In this document: positions 10,060-19,666 of the stretch, piece after piece
Layout of the letters: every line of letters begins with the position of its first letter
Numbering within the stretch: the first letter of the stretch is position 1
From: Pseudomonas sp. Irchel s3h17
GTDB taxonomy: Bacteria > Pseudomonadota > Gammaproteobacteria > Pseudomonadales > Pseudomonadaceae
Length of the DNA stretch: 64,000 bases
Direction of reading: 5' to 3'
NCBI RefSeq assembly: GCF_900187505.1
Contig: NZ_FYDL01000016.1
Coordinates: forward strand, 1-64,000
The notes under the pieces: model-generated
Told to the model about the DNA's origin: nothing
The model's input: only the letters and a program-made list of their open reading frames with translations
Databases searched by the model: none
Program-made: the position numbers and the translations under genes

Positions 10060-12150
10060 ATGAGTTATCAGGTTCTTGCACGTAAATGGCGTCCGCGCTC
10101 GTTCCGCGAAATGGTCGGCCAGACCCATGTGCTCAAGGCTCTGATCAATGCCTTGGACAGCCAGCGGCTGCACCACGCCTACCTGTTTACCGGCACTCGC
10201 GGCGTGGGCAAGACCACCATTGCGCGGATCATTGCCAAGTGCCTGAACTGTGAAACAGGTATCACTTCGACGCCGTGCGGCACGTGTTCGGTATGCCGTG
10301 AGATCGACGAAGGGCGCTTTGTCGACCTGATCGAGATCGACGCCGCGAGCCGGACCAAGGTCGAGGACACCCGCGAGTTGCTCGACAACGTCCAGTACGC
10401 GCCGAGCCGTGGGCGCTTCAAGGTCTACCTGATCGACGAAGTGCACATGCTCTCCAGCCATTCCTTCAATGCACTGTTGAAAACCCTCGAGGAGCCGCCG
10501 CCCTACGTCAAGTTCATCCTGGCGACCACCGACCCGCAGAAACTTCCGGCAACGATTCTTTCCCGGTGCCTGCAGTTCTCGTTGAAGAACATGACGCCGG
10601 AGCGCGTGGTCGAGCATTTGAGCCACGTGCTGGGTGTCGAGAATGTGCCGTTCGAAGACGATGCCCTGTGGTTGCTCGGGCGTGCCGCCGACGGTTCGAT
10701 GCGTGACGCCATGAGCCTGACCGACCAGGCCATCGCCTTCGGTGAAGGCAAGGTCATGGCGGCTGACGTGCGGGCGATGCTGGGCACCCTGGATCATGGG
10801 CAGGTCTATGACGTCCTGCATTCGCTGATCGAGGGCGACGCCAAGGCGTTGCTCGAAGCGGTGCGCCACCTGGCCGAGCAGGGCCCGGACTGGAATGGCG
10901 TGCTGTCGGAAATCCTTAACGTGCTGCACCGGGTGGCGATTGCCCAGGCCCTGCCCGAGGGCGTGGACAACGGCCATGGCGATCGTGACCGGGTGCTGGC
11001 GCTGGCCCAGGCCTTGCCGGCCGAAGACGTACAGTTTTATTACCAGATGGGCCTGATCGGTCGTCGCGACTTGCCGCTGGCGCCGGACCCGCGTGGTGGT
11101 TTCGAAATGGTCCTGCTGCGAATGCTTGCCTTCCGGCCGGCAGACACCGCGGATGCACCGAGGCAACCGCTAAAGCCAGTGGGGATCAGCCAGGCCACAG
11201 TTGATTCCGCGAACTCGGTGGCTGGCGCGCAGCGTGTGGCGCCGGTCGTGGCTGCGGCTCCTGTCGTGGAGGCTGCGGTGCAGCCGATGGCCGAGGTGGC
11301 GACACCTGCACCTGCGCCGGTTGCGCCCCAGGTGGTGCCTGCGCCGGTGGTTGAGGCGGTGGCAGCACCCGTGGCCATTGCCGAGGAAGTAGTCGACCTG
11401 CCGTGGAACGACCCGGTAGAACCGGCCGTCGTGCAGCAGCCGGCTGCCGAGCCCATGCTGGAAACGACCGCCGAACAGCCTGACCTGACGCCGATGCCGG
11501 TGCCGGTTCCAGACAGCGTCGTGCCGGACGCACCGGCCTGGGCCGCCGAGTCGATTCCTGAGCCGAGCGTGGCGCAGGTCGATGCCGCCACGCCGGGCAT
11601 GGACCTGGACGACGAGCCGCCGCTGGATGAGGACTACATCGAGCCGGACCAGGATTCGGCCTACAGCTACCTGGATGAGCTGGCCAGTGAGCATGCCGCG
11701 GAACCGGCGCCGGAGCCTGAACCGGAGCCCGCCGCGATGCCGGCCACCGGTCTGGCGCTGCAATGGCTGGAGCTGTTCCCGAAGCTGCCGATTTCCGGCA
11801 TGACCGGCAGCATCGCCGCCAACTGCACGCTGATTGCCGTTGATGGCGATCACTGGCTGATGCACCTGGACCCGGCCCACAGTGCGTTGTTCAACGCCAC
11901 CCAGCAACGCCGACTCAACGATGCGCTGAACCAGTATCACCAGCGTACCCTGACGGTGAGCATCGAACTGATCAAGCCCGAGCAGGAAACCCCGGCCCAG
12001 GCCGCCTCGCGTCGACGTGCCGATCGCCAGCGCGAGGCCGAGGATTCGATCCACGGCGATCCGTTCATCCAGCAAATGATGCAACAGTTCGGCGCGGTGA
12101 TCCGTAACGATACTATTGAACCTGTCGAGGCCCTGGTCAGCCAGGGCTAA
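10060..12150 (+). CDS. dnaX: DNA polymerase III subunit gamma/tau
   Basis: DnaX is the clamp-loader ATPase of the replicative polymerase. The 696-residue protein has a Walker A motif (GTRGVGKT, 45-52), a four-cysteine zinc site (Cys64, 73, 76, 79), DEVHMLS and the SRC sensor. A long Ala/Pro/Glu/Val-rich linker (about 370-560) leads to the tau-specific C-terminal domain. The start MSYQVLARKWRPRSF is the family N-terminus. It opens a dnaX-ybaB-recR arrangement, here interrupted by an oxidoreductase gene. I did not see an A-AAA-AAG slippery heptamer like that of E. coli, but did not check every codon. Confidence 0.97.
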   Translation: MSYQVLARKWRPRSFREMVGQTHVLKALINALDSQRLHHAYLFTGTRGVGKTTIARIIAKCLNCETGITSTPCGTCSVCREIDEGRFVDLIEIDAASRTKVEDTRELLDNVQYAPSRGRFKVYLIDEVHMLSSHSFNALLKTLEEPPPYVKFILATTDPQKLPATILSRCLQFSLKNMTPERVVEHLSHVLGVENVPFEDDALWLLGRAADGSMRDAMSLTDQAIAFGEGKVMAADVRAMLGTLDHGQVYDVLHSLIEGDAKALLEAVRHLAEQGPDWNGVLSEILNVLHRVAIAQALPEGVDNGHGDRDRVLALAQALPAEDVQFYYQMGLIGRRDLPLAPDPRGGFEMVLLRMLAFRPADTADAPRQPLKPVGISQATVDSANSVAGAQRVAPVVAAAPVVEAAVQPMAEVATPAPAPVAPQVVPAPVVEAVAAPVAIAEEVVDLPWNDPVEPAVVQQPAAEPMLETTAEQPDLTPMPVPVPDSVVPDAPAWAAESIPEPSVAQVDAATPGMDLDDEPPLDEDYIEPDQDSAYSYLDELASEHAAEPAPEPEPEPAAMPATGLALQWLELFPKLPISGMTGSIAANCTLIAVDGDHWLMHLDPAHSALFNATQQRRLNDALNQYHQRTLTVSIELIKPEQETPAQAASRRRADRQREAEDSIHGDPFIQQMMQQFGAVIRNDTIEPVEALVSQG

Positions 12151-12217
12151 TAACTGAAGGCGTCCGGCCCGCTTGGCCGGGCGCTGTTTTGATCCAAGTA
12201 CTTTTGAGGTGATTCCC

Positions 12218-12556
12218 ATGATGAAAGGTGGCATGGCCGGCCTGATGAAGCAGGCGCAGCAGATGCAGGAAAAAATGGCCAAGATGCAGGAAGAACTGGC
12301 CAACGCCGAAGTCACCGGTAAAGCCGGTGGCGATATGGTCACCGTGGTGATGACCGGTCGTCACGACGTCAAGCGCGTGACCATCGATCCAAGCCTGGTG
12401 GAAGGCCTGAGCGAAGACGACAAGGAGATGCTCGAAGCCGTGTTCGCCGCCGCCGTCAACGACGCGGTGCGCAAGATCGAAGCCAACAGCCAGGACAAGA
12501 TGTCCGGCATGACTGCCGGCATGCAATTGCCACCGGGCATGAAACTGCCGTTCTGA
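12218..12556 (+). CDS. YbaB/EbfC family nucleoid-associated protein
   Basis: This small dimeric DNA-binding protein (112 residues) belongs to the YbaB/EbfC family usually encoded between dnaX and recR. It starts [20 protein letters not shown], with a long amphipathic N-terminal helix, and has the family block [19 protein letters not shown]. The ATG was chosen because GAGGTG lies 6 bases upstream; an in-frame start 45 bases earlier lacks a ribosome site. It follows dnaX by 67 bases. A strong terminator follows. Confidence 0.95.
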   Translation: MMKGGMAGLMKQAQQMQEKMAKMQEELANAEVTGKAGGDMVTVVMTGRHDVKRVTIDPSLVEGLSEDDKEMLEAVFAAAVNDAVRKIEANSQDKMSGMTAGMQLPPGMKLPF

Positions 12557-12584
12557 TTCGCCAAGGCGCTTCGGATGGGCTACA

Positions 12585-12615
12585 AAAAATGCCAGGCATC
12601 GCGCCTGGCATTTTT
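12585..12615 (+). terminator. Rho-independent terminator after ybaB
   Basis: AAAAATGCCAGGC (12585-12597) pairs perfectly with GCCTGGCATTTTT (12603-12615) around a 5-base loop, ending in a T run. It separates dnaX-ybaB from the reductase gene. Confidence 0.9.
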
Positions 12616-12735
12616 GTTTCTGGTTGAAGGCGATTGCTCATGTCGCCACCGAGCCGGCAAAAACATCGAACGCGAGATCCCCGTCACGGTCTGCTCCCTA
12701 TACCCACCACGTTCATCGTACAAGGAGATGCTCAC

Positions 12736-13770
12736 ATGCCACACGCATTGACCCTCAACCAACGTATCGTCCTGGTGTCGCGGCCCTCGGGGGCGCCGGT
12801 GCCGGAAAATTTTCGCCTGGAGCGGGTGGCGCTCCCGGAGCTGGGTGAAGGCCAGGTGCTGCTCAAGACCCTCTACCTGTCGCTCGATCCCTACATGCGC
12901 GGACGCATGAGCGATGCACCGTCCTACGCGGCGCCCGTGGCGCTCGGCGATGTGATGACCGGTGGTGCCGTCAGCCGGGTCGAGCGTTCGCTGAACCCGA
13001 AATTCCAGGAGGGCGACCTGGTGGTGGGCATTACGGGCTGGCAGAGCCATAGCATCAGTGATGGCCGGGCGCTGGTCCCCGTGCCGTCGGGCTGGCCGAG
13101 TCCTTCCCTGGCACTGGGTGTCCTCGGTATGCCGGGGATGACCGCCTACATGGGCCTGATGGACATCGGCCAGCCCAAGGCCGGCGAGACCCTGGTGGTT
13201 GCTGCAGCGTCCGGTGCCGTGGGTTCGGTGGTGGGACAGGTGGCGAAAATCAAGGGTCTGAAGGTCGTGGGGGTTGCAGGGGGTGCCGACAAATGCCGTT
13301 ACGTGGTCCGGGAGCTGGGCTTCGATGCCTGCATTGATCACCACAGCCCGAGCTTTGCCGATGAGTTGGCGCAGGCCTGCGGCGACGGCATTGATGTGTA
13401 TTTCGAAAACGTCGGTGGCAAGGTGTTCGACGCGGTGTTGCCGCTGCTCAATCCCAAGGCGCGGATCCCGGTGTGCGGCCTGATTGCGCAGTACAATGCC
13501 CAGGAGCTGCCCCCCGGCCCGGATCGCTTGCCGCTGCTGCAACGCCTGCTGCTGACCAAGCGTGTGCGGATGCAGGGCTTTATCGTCTTCGACGACTACG
13601 GTGATCGGCAATCGGAGTTCATCAAGGCGATGGCGCCCTGGGTGCGTGAAGGCAAGGTGAAGTTTCGCGAGGATGTCGTCCTTGGCCTGGAGCAGGCGCC
13701 CGAGGCATTTATCGGGCTGCTGGAGGGGCGTAACTTCGGCAAGCTGGTGGTACGGGTCGCCGAAGACTGA
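12736..13770 (+). CDS. NADP-dependent MDR-family oxidoreductase (CurA/YncB-like)
   Basis: This is a zinc-independent medium-chain reductase of the alkenal/prostaglandin reductase group, which uses NADPH to reduce the double bond of alpha,beta-unsaturated carbonyls. The 344-residue protein has the N-terminal GroES-like domain with the LSLDPYMRGRM signature of this group, then a Rossmann fold (AASGAVGSVVGQVAKIKG). No catalytic zinc cysteines are present. The ATG at 12736 has an AAGGAGATG ribosome site; the upstream in-frame extension runs into the terminator region. It sits between ybaB and recR, an insertion into the usual dnaX-ybaB-recR order. The physiological substrate is unknown. Confidence 0.9.
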   Translation: MPHALTLNQRIVLVSRPSGAPVPENFRLERVALPELGEGQVLLKTLYLSLDPYMRGRMSDAPSYAAPVALGDVMTGGAVSRVERSLNPKFQEGDLVVGITGWQSHSISDGRALVPVPSGWPSPSLALGVLGMPGMTAYMGLMDIGQPKAGETLVVAAASGAVGSVVGQVAKIKGLKVVGVAGGADKCRYVVRELGFDACIDHHSPSFADELAQACGDGIDVYFENVGGKVFDAVLPLLNPKARIPVCGLIAQYNAQELPPGPDRLPLLQRLLLTKRVRMQGFIVFDDYGDRQSEFIKAMAPWVREGKVKFREDVVLGLEQAPEAFIGLLEGRNFGKLVVRVAED

Positions 13771-13847
13771 CGCCCGGATGAGCATTTGACGCTGGCCAGA
13801 GGCGCGGGTATAAACCGCGTCTCGTTGATTTGTCGGACCTTTCTACC

Positions 13848-14450
13848 ATGAGCTTCAGCCCTTTGATTCGCCAACTGATCGACGCCCTGCGTACTTTGCC
13901 CGGTGTCGGTCAGAAAACCGCCCAGCGCATGGCGCTGCAACTGCTCGAGCGTGACCGTAGCGGTGGTTCGCGGCTGGCGTTGGCGTTGAGCCAGGCGATG
14001 GAAGGGGTTGGCCATTGCCGGCTGTGCCGCACGCTGACCGAAGATGACTTGTGCCCGCAATGCTCGGACACTCGGCGTGACGACACATTGTTGTGTGTGG
14101 TTGAAGGGCCGATGGATGTCTATGCCGTGGAGCAGACCGGTTTTCGCGGTCGTTACTTCGTGCTCAAGGGCCATTTGTCACCCCTTGACGGCCTGGGCCC
14201 TGAAGCCATCGGTATCCCGCAGCTGCTGGCGCGGATCGAAGAGGCGGGCACCTTCACCGAAGTCATCCTCGCCACCAACCCGACCGTGGAAGGCGAAGCC
14301 ACCGCGCACTACATTGCCCAGTTGCTCAGCAACAAGGGCCTGATCGCCTCGCGCATTGCCCATGGCGTGCCTTTGGGTGGCGAGCTGGAACTGGTAGACG
14401 GCGGTACCCTGGCTCATTCCTTTGCGGGGCGTAAGCCGATCGTTCTGTAG
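13848..14450 (+). CDS. recR: Recombination mediator protein RecR
   Basis: RecR acts with RecO and RecF to load RecA on gapped DNA. The 200-residue protein has an N-terminal helix-hairpin-helix ([13 protein letters not shown]), a four-cysteine zinc finger (Cys57, 60, 69, 72) and a Toprim domain ([12 protein letters not shown]). The C-terminal part carries [19 protein letters not shown]. The start [14 protein letters not shown] matches the family; the frame extends 6 codons further upstream without support. It follows the reductase by 77 bases. Confidence 0.97.
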   Translation: MSFSPLIRQLIDALRTLPGVGQKTAQRMALQLLERDRSGGSRLALALSQAMEGVGHCRLCRTLTEDDLCPQCSDTRRDDTLLCVVEGPMDVYAVEQTGFRGRYFVLKGHLSPLDGLGPEAIGIPQLLARIEEAGTFTEVILATNPTVEGEATAHYIAQLLSNKGLIASRIAHGVPLGGELELVDGGTLAHSFAGRKPIVL

Positions 14451-14558
14451 CGTCCGGCTTGACGTTGCCGGCCTCGCGCTTCGGCTGATTCGCTGAAGAC
14501 GCTTGAAAACCAAGCAAGCGCTCGGTTAACTTCGCTGAACCTTCAGTGGAGTTCGCCG

Positions 14559-15707
14559 ATGCCTGCCTTCCAGGAATACTTCGACCCAAGCCATGAATTG
14601 GTCCGTGACAGCGTGCGACGTTTCGTCGAGCGCGAGATTCTTCCGGACATTGATCAGTGGGAAGAGGCCGAGGGCTTTCCCCGTGAGCTCTACCACAAGG
14701 CCGGCGCGGCGGGCATCCTCGGCATCGGTTACCCCGAGGCGCTGGGTGGCAGCCACGAAGGCGACCTGTTTGCCAAGATTGCCGCCAGCGAAGCGTTGAT
14801 GCGCTGCGGTTCCGGCGGGCTGGTGGCGGGGCTCGGCTCGCTGGACATCGGTCTGCCGCCGATCGTCAAGTGGGCCAGGCCCGAGGTACGCGACCGGGTG
14901 GTGCCGCACGTCCTGAGTGGCGAGAAAATCAGCGCCCTGGCGGTCACCGAACCCGGTGGCGGCTCGGATGTCGCCAACCTGCAGACCCATGCTGTGCGTG
15001 ACGGTGACCATTACCGGGTCAATGGCAGTAAAACCTTTATCACCAGCGGGGTACGTGCGGATTTTTATACCGTTGCGGTGCGCACCGGTGAGCCGGGGTT
15101 TTCCGGCATCAGCCTGCTATTGATCGAAAAGGGCACGCCGGGATTCACCGTCGGTCGCCAGTTGAAGAAAATGGGCTGGTGGGCGTCGGACACGGCCGAG
15201 TTGTTTTTCGACGACTGCAAGGTGCCGGTGGGTAACCTGATCGGTGCCGAGAACATGGGCTTTGCCTGCATCATGGGTAACTTTCAAAGCGAGCGCCTGG
15301 CCCTGGCGCTGATGGCCAACATGACCGCGCAGCTGGCACTGGAAGAGAGCCTGAAGTGGGCGCGGCAGCGCGAAGCGTTCGGCAAGCCGATTGGCAAGTT
15401 CCAGGTGCTCAAGCATCGTCTGGCGGAAATGGCCACGGCGCTGGAGGTGTCCCGGGAGTTCACCTATCGCCAGGCCGCGAAAATGGCGGCGGGCAAGAGT
15501 GTGATCAAGGAAATATCCATGGCCAAGAACCTCGCCACCGACACCGCCGACCGCATCACCTACGACGCGGTGCAGATCCTCGGTGGGCAGGGTTACATGC
15601 GCGACAGCCTGGTGGAACGGCTGTACCGCGACAACCGGATCCTCTCCATTGGCGGCGGTACCCGGGAAGTGATGAATGAAATCATCAGCAAGCAGATGGG
15701 GCTATAG
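14559..15707 (+). CDS. Acyl-CoA dehydrogenase
   Basis: This FAD enzyme of 382 residues introduces a trans-2 double bond in acyl-CoA and passes electrons to ETF. Family blocks are ALAVTEPGGGSD (flavin contact), GSKTFITSG, FGKPIGKFQ and QILGGQGYMRDSLVER. The terminal part, LYRDNRILSIGGGTREVM, occupies the position where many members carry the catalytic glutamate (YRDxRxxxIxEGT), but here the residue is Gly rather than Glu. The catalytic base could sit elsewhere, as in long-chain or isovaleryl types, so the substrate is uncertain. The ATG has a GTGGAG ribosome site. It is downstream of recR and appears to be its own unit. Confidence 0.93.
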   Translation: MPAFQEYFDPSHELVRDSVRRFVEREILPDIDQWEEAEGFPRELYHKAGAAGILGIGYPEALGGSHEGDLFAKIAASEALMRCGSGGLVAGLGSLDIGLPPIVKWARPEVRDRVVPHVLSGEKISALAVTEPGGGSDVANLQTHAVRDGDHYRVNGSKTFITSGVRADFYTVAVRTGEPGFSGISLLLIEKGTPGFTVGRQLKKMGWWASDTAELFFDDCKVPVGNLIGAENMGFACIMGNFQSERLALALMANMTAQLALEESLKWARQREAFGKPIGKFQVLKHRLAEMATALEVSREFTYRQAAKMAAGKSVIKEISMAKNLATDTADRITYDAVQILGGQGYMRDSLVERLYRDNRILSIGGGTREVMNEIISKQMGL

Positions 15708-15785
15708 ATTGCGGTATGGCGGTTGACGTGCCTGCTCCCACTGGGGATTGTCGCGAGACACAAATCTTGTGTGCGAAACAGATCC

Positions 15786-15919
15786 CTGTAGGAGCGAGCG
15801 TGCTCGCGATGGTCGCCAACGATAACGCGTGCTGCCTGACACCCCGCGTCGCGCTCACGGTCATCGCGAGCAAGCTCGCACCTACAGGCGCCGCCTGCAT
15901 TGCCCTGTAGGAGCGAGCG
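15786..15919. repeat. REPIN (inverted REP pair, TGTAGGAGCGAGC class) plus a third half copy
   Basis: CTGTAGGAGCGAGCGTGCTCGCGATG (as 15786-15811) is mirrored by its reverse complement at 15862-15887 with two mismatches. The loop between them includes AACGATAACGCG. A truncated third copy lies at 15905-15919. Such paired REPs are typical of P. fluorescens intergenic DNA and are mobilised by a RAYT transposase encoded elsewhere. Confidence 0.88.
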
Positions 15920-15963
15920 TCGGGCGGTGTTCCGCTTGCCCGCGAAGGCGTCAGTGCAAGCGC

Positions 15964-16512
15964 TTACTTTTCGGACAACGCAAACTGCGTCAGGCAGAAC
16001 GTCGGGATGCCCATGTCTTCCAGGCGCTGGGAACCGCCCAGTTCCGGCAGGTCGATAATGGCCGCGGCCTCGAAGATGCTGGCGCCCATGCGTCGCACCA
16101 GGTTGGCGGCGGCGATCAGGGTCCCGCCGGTGGCGATCAGGTCGTCGAACATCAGCACCGAGTCCCCTTCACAGAGGCTGTCGGCGTGGACTTCGAGGAA
16201 GGCTTCGCCGTACTCGGTCTGGTAACCCTCGGCCAGTACGTCGGCCGGCAGTTTGCCTTGCTTGCGAAACAGCACCAGTGGCTTGTTCAGTTGGTAGGCG
16301 AGCACCGAGCCGATCAGGAAACCACGGGCATCCATGGCGCCGATGTGGGTGAAGTCGGCCTCGACATAACGGTGCGCAAAGCAGTCCATCACCAGGCGCA
16401 GGGCCTTGGGCGACTGGAACAGCGGGGTGATGTCGCGGAAAATTACGCCCGGCTTCGGGAAGTCGATCACGGGGCGGATCAGGGATTTGATGTCGAAGGA
16501 GTCGATGACCAT
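15964..16512 (-). CDS. apt: Adenine phosphoribosyltransferase
   Basis: Apt salvages adenine by coupling it to PRPP to form AMP. The 182-residue protein has the PRPP-binding loop ([13 protein letters not shown]) and the family start block [19 protein letters not shown]. An AGGA ribosome site precedes the ATG. It is the last gene of the minus-strand hemN-anr-apt group, with 78 bases between it and anr; that gap may hold its own promoter. Confidence 0.97.
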   Translation of the reverse strand: MVIDSFDIKSLIRPVIDFPKPGVIFRDITPLFQSPKALRLVMDCFAHRYVEADFTHIGAMDARGFLIGSVLAYQLNKPLVLFRKQGKLPADVLAEGYQTEYGEAFLEVHADSLCEGDSVLMFDDLIATGGTLIAAANLVRRMGASIFEAAAIIDLPELGGSQRLEDMGIPTFCLTQFALSEK

Positions 16513-16590
16513 CGTCGGGATGTCCTGGCAGGCTACAAACGCGACAGTATAACCGTGGCTGAGCGGGGCCGCTCAGCCACCTGCGTATCG

Positions 16591-17325
16591 TCAGCCGTCG
16601 ACTGAACCGCCGGCCAGCGCGCACAGCTGGATCGGGTCGAGGATGTGCACTTCCTTGCCTTCGGCGGCGAGCAACTCGCTTTGCTGGAAGCGCGTGAACA
16701 CCCGGGACACGGTTTCCACCGCCAGGCCCAGGTAGTTGCCGATTTCGTTGCGCGACATGCTCAGGCGGAACTGGTTGGCCGAGAACCCGCGAGCGCGGAA
16801 GCGTGCCGACAGGTTGACCAGGAAGGTGGCAATGCGCTCGTCGGCGGTTTTCTTCGACAGCAACAGCATCATTTGCTGGTCGTCGCGGATTTCACGGCTC
16901 ATCACCCGCATCAATTGACGGCGCAATTGCGGCAGTTGCAGGGCCAGTTCATCAAGGCGCTCGAAGGGGATTTCGCAGACCGAGGTGGTTTCCAGCGCCT
17001 GGGCGGACACCGGATGCCTCTCGGTGTCCATGCCGGACAAACCGACCAGTTCACTCGGCAGGTGGAAGCCGGTGATCTGTTCTTCGCCGCTGTCGCTCAG
17101 GCTGAAGGTTTTCAAGGCGCCCGAGCGTACTGCAAAGACGGAATCGAAAACGTCGCCCTGGCGGAACAGGAATTCGCCTTTTTTCAGTGGGCGGCCACGT
17201 TTGACGATGTCGTCCAGCGCATCCATGTCTTCCAGATTCAGAGAAAGTGGCAGGCAAAGTGGTGCCAGGCTGCAATCCTTGCAATGAGCCTGGTTATGAG
17301 CGCGCAGTTTAACTGGCTCGGACAT
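16591..17325 (-). CDS. anr: Anr, oxygen-sensing FNR/CRP-family transcriptional regulator
   Basis: Anr is the Pseudomonas counterpart of FNR. With a 4Fe-4S cluster under low oxygen it dimerises and binds TTGAT-N4-ATCAA sites. The 244-residue protein has the cluster ligands Cys15, Cys18, Cys24 and Cys117, a cyclic-nucleotide-type beta barrel, a long dimer helix, and a helix-turn-helix with the recognition stretch VETVSRVF. It lies between hemN and apt, and probable targets (hemN, ccoG, ccoN2) surround it in this window. Confidence 0.97.
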   Translation of the reverse strand: MSEPVKLRAHNQAHCKDCSLAPLCLPLSLNLEDMDALDDIVKRGRPLKKGEFLFRQGDVFDSVFAVRSGALKTFSLSDSGEEQITGFHLPSELVGLSGMDTERHPVSAQALETTSVCEIPFERLDELALQLPQLRRQLMRVMSREIRDDQQMMLLLSKKTADERIATFLVNLSARFRARGFSANQFRLSMSRNEIGNYLGLAVETVSRVFTRFQQSELLAAEGKEVHILDPIQLCALAGGSVDG

Positions 17326-17435
17326 TTCTTAGATCCTTGTGGGAAAACACACATAAGGCGTAAGGGTAACCTACGCAAGGACCTTGAAGCCAGTCTGCGG
17401 CAACATGGCGCAACCTCGTGGGTGCGCCCAGTGCT

Positions 17436-18818
17436 TTAAATAACCCGAGAGAAGCGTTGGCGGTTCTGCTGCTCCAGGTAGGCATCGAACACCATGCACA
17501 CTGAGCGCACCAGCAGTCGCCCGGCGGGCAGGACCAGGATTTTTTCACGGTCGAGCTCGATCAGGCCATCCTCGGCCATCGCCTGCAACTGTGGCCAGAG
17601 TCCGGCGAAGTAACCGCGAAAATCGATGTTGAAGTCTTGTTCGACCGTGGCGAACTCCAGGCGGAACCCGCAGATCAGTTGCTGGATCACCGCCCGGCGC
17701 AACCGATCGTCCTGATTGCACAGCAGGCCACGGCTGGTGCCGAGTTGGGAGTTGGCCAGGGCGTTCTGGTATTCGTTCAGGTCGCTGCTGTTCTGGCAGT
17801 ACAGGTCGCCGATCTGGCTGATGGCCGACACGCCGAGGCCAATCAGGTCGCAATGGCCGTGCGTGGTGTAACCCTGGAAATTGCGTTGCAGGGTCGATTC
17901 TTCCTGCGCGATGGCCAGTTCATCGTCAGGCAGGGCGAAATGGTCCATGCCGATGTAGCGATAACCGGCGGCGGTCAGTTGCTCGATGGTGCGCTCAAGC
18001 ATTTTCAGCTTTTCGGCGGGCGCCGGCAGGTCGTCGCTGTTGATTCGCCGCTGCGGCATGAAGCGCTCGGGCAGGTGGGCGTAGTTGAACACGGAAAGGC
18101 GGTCGGGCTGCAGGCTGATGACTTCCTCGACAGTGCGGGCGAAGTTGTCGGCGGTTTGCTTGGGCAGGCCGTAGATCAGGTCGATGTTGATCGAGCGGAA
18201 CTGCAAGGTGCGCGCAGCATCGATTACCGCCCGGGTTTCCTCCAGGCTTTGCAGGCGATTGACCGCCCGTTGTACCGCCGGGTCGAGATCCTGCAGGCCG
18301 ATACTGACGCGATTGAAGCCCAGTTCGCGCAGCAGGCCCATGGTCGACCAGTCCGCTTCCCGGGGGTCGATTTCGATGCCGTAGTCGCCCGAATCGTCAT
18401 CCAGCAGGTTGAAGTGCTTGCGCAGTTGCGCCATCAACTGGCGCAGTTCGTCATGGCTGAGAAAAGTCGGGGTGCCGCCACCGAAGTGCAGTTGTTCGAC
18501 TTTCTGGTTCGGGTCCAGGTGGCAGGCGACCAGCTGGATTTCCTGTTCCAGGCGTTGCAGGTAGGGCTGGGCGCGGCCGCGGTCCTTGGTGATGACTTTG
18601 TTGCAGGCGCAGTAGTAGCAGATGTTCGCGCAAAACGGCACGTGCACATACAGCGAGAGCGGGCGCCGGGCCTTGCGGCTGTCACGCAGGGCGTGGAGCA
18701 GGTCGAACGTGCCGACCTGGCTGTTGAATTGCACCGCGGTCGGGTACGAGGTGTAGCGTGGTCCCGCCAGGTCGTAACGGCGGATCAGGTCTGTGTCCCA
18801 ACGAATGGCGTCGAGCAT
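17436..18818 (-). CDS. hemN: Oxygen-independent coproporphyrinogen III oxidase
   Basis: HemN is a radical SAM enzyme that decarboxylates coproporphyrinogen III to protoporphyrinogen IX without oxygen, supplying haem in microaerobic or anaerobic growth. The 460-residue sequence has the HemN cysteine pattern CxxxCxxCxC at 63, 67, 70 and 72 (FCANICYYCAC), the GGGTP motif and DLIYGLPKQT. The start has a strong GGGGGAA ribosome site. A perfect ANR box lies 65 bases upstream of the start codon, so induction by Anr at low oxygen is expected. Confidence 0.97.
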   Translation of the reverse strand: MLDAIRWDTDLIRRYDLAGPRYTSYPTAVQFNSQVGTFDLLHALRDSRKARRPLSLYVHVPFCANICYYCACNKVITKDRGRAQPYLQRLEQEIQLVACHLDPNQKVEQLHFGGGTPTFLSHDELRQLMAQLRKHFNLLDDDSGDYGIEIDPREADWSTMGLLRELGFNRVSIGLQDLDPAVQRAVNRLQSLEETRAVIDAARTLQFRSINIDLIYGLPKQTADNFARTVEEVISLQPDRLSVFNYAHLPERFMPQRRINSDDLPAPAEKLKMLERTIEQLTAAGYRYIGMDHFALPDDELAIAQEESTLQRNFQGYTTHGHCDLIGLGVSAISQIGDLYCQNSSDLNEYQNALANSQLGTSRGLLCNQDDRLRRAVIQQLICGFRLEFATVEQDFNIDFRGYFAGLWPQLQAMAEDGLIELDREKILVLPAGRLLVRSVCMVFDAYLEQQNRQRFSRVI

Positions 18819-18882
18819 GCGGGCGTTCCCCCGGATAGGCTGGCAGTGTCAGCGAGTCTAGGGGGTTGCCACGAGGGGAATC

Positions 18883-18896
18883 TTGATTTGTATCAA
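18883..18896 (-). promoter_or_regulatory. ANR box upstream of hemN
   Basis: TTGAT-TTGT-ATCAA is a perfect match to the ANR/FNR consensus TTGAT-N4-ATCAA and lies 65 bases before the hemN start codon. Confidence 0.88.
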
Positions 18897-18982
18897 GAGT
18901 GTACGGGTGTACACCGTCGAGCCGGGGTAAATGCCCTGCATGCGGTTACATGGGGGTTCTTCAAGCCTTCGATCGCGGCGGC

Positions 18983-19666
18983 CTAGTGCCCCATGAGCCA
19001 ATGCTGGTGGGGCCCGGGCAGGGTCCAGATACCGAACAGGATCACCAGCAGGCCGCCGGTCATGCGTACGCTGCGTTGGCGTAACAGCGCCGTGACGCGT
19101 TCAGCGGCGAGCCCCGTGGCCAACAACACCGGCCAGGTGCCGAGGCCAAAGGCGAGCATCAACAGCGCACTGTCGATGGCATCGCCCTGGCTGGCGGCCC
19201 ACAACAGGGTGCTGTAGACCAGGCCGCATGGCAGCCAGCCCCACAGCGCGCCCAGCAGCAAGGCGCGCGGCACGCTCGATACCGGCAGCAGGCGGTTGGC
19301 AACGGGCTGGATATGGCGCCATAGGCCGCGGCCCAGGCTTTCGATGCGGGTCAGGCCGCTCCACCAACCCGCCAGGTACAGTCCCATGGCGATCAGTAGC
19401 AAACCGGCGAGCACACGCATGAACATCGCCGCCGGACTGTTGGCCAGGGCCCATCCCGCGAGGCCGATCAGCAGGCCGGCGGTGGTGTAGCTGAGGATTC
19501 TGCCCAGGTTGTACGCCAGCAGCAGGCGAAAGCGTCGGCTGCGTTGTTCCTTGGGGATCGCCAGGGTCAGTGCGCCCATCAACCCGCCGCACATGCCCAG
19601 GCAATGACCGCCACCGAGCAGGCCGAGGATCACCGCTGACACCAGCAGGGGTGCCAACTCAAGCAT
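18983..19666 (-). CDS. SafE/TauE-type membrane protein of the cco assembly cluster
   Basis: This 227-residue inner-membrane protein has about six hydrophobic segments. Its N-terminal HCLGMCGGLMGALTLAIP is the DsbD/SafE-like motif with paired cysteines, and LPCGLVYSTLLWAAS carries a second such block, suggesting metal or thiol chemistry. Members of this family sit behind ccoS in many Pseudomonas genomes and are thought to help copper handling or cbb3 assembly. The ATG at 19666 overlaps the end of ccoS by 8 bases, arguing for coupled translation. The extended reading frame upstream is a different frame of ccoS and was rejected. Confidence 0.85.
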   Translation of the reverse strand: MLELAPLLVSAVILGLLGGGHCLGMCGGLMGALTLAIPKEQRSRRFRLLLAYNLGRILSYTTAGLLIGLAGWALANSPAAMFMRVLAGLLLIAMGLYLAGWWSGLTRIESLGRGLWRHIQPVANRLLPVSSVPRALLLGALWGWLPCGLVYSTLLWAASQGDAIDSALLMLAFGLGTWPVLLATGLAAERVTALLRQRSVRMTGGLLVILFGIWTLPGPHQHWLMGH

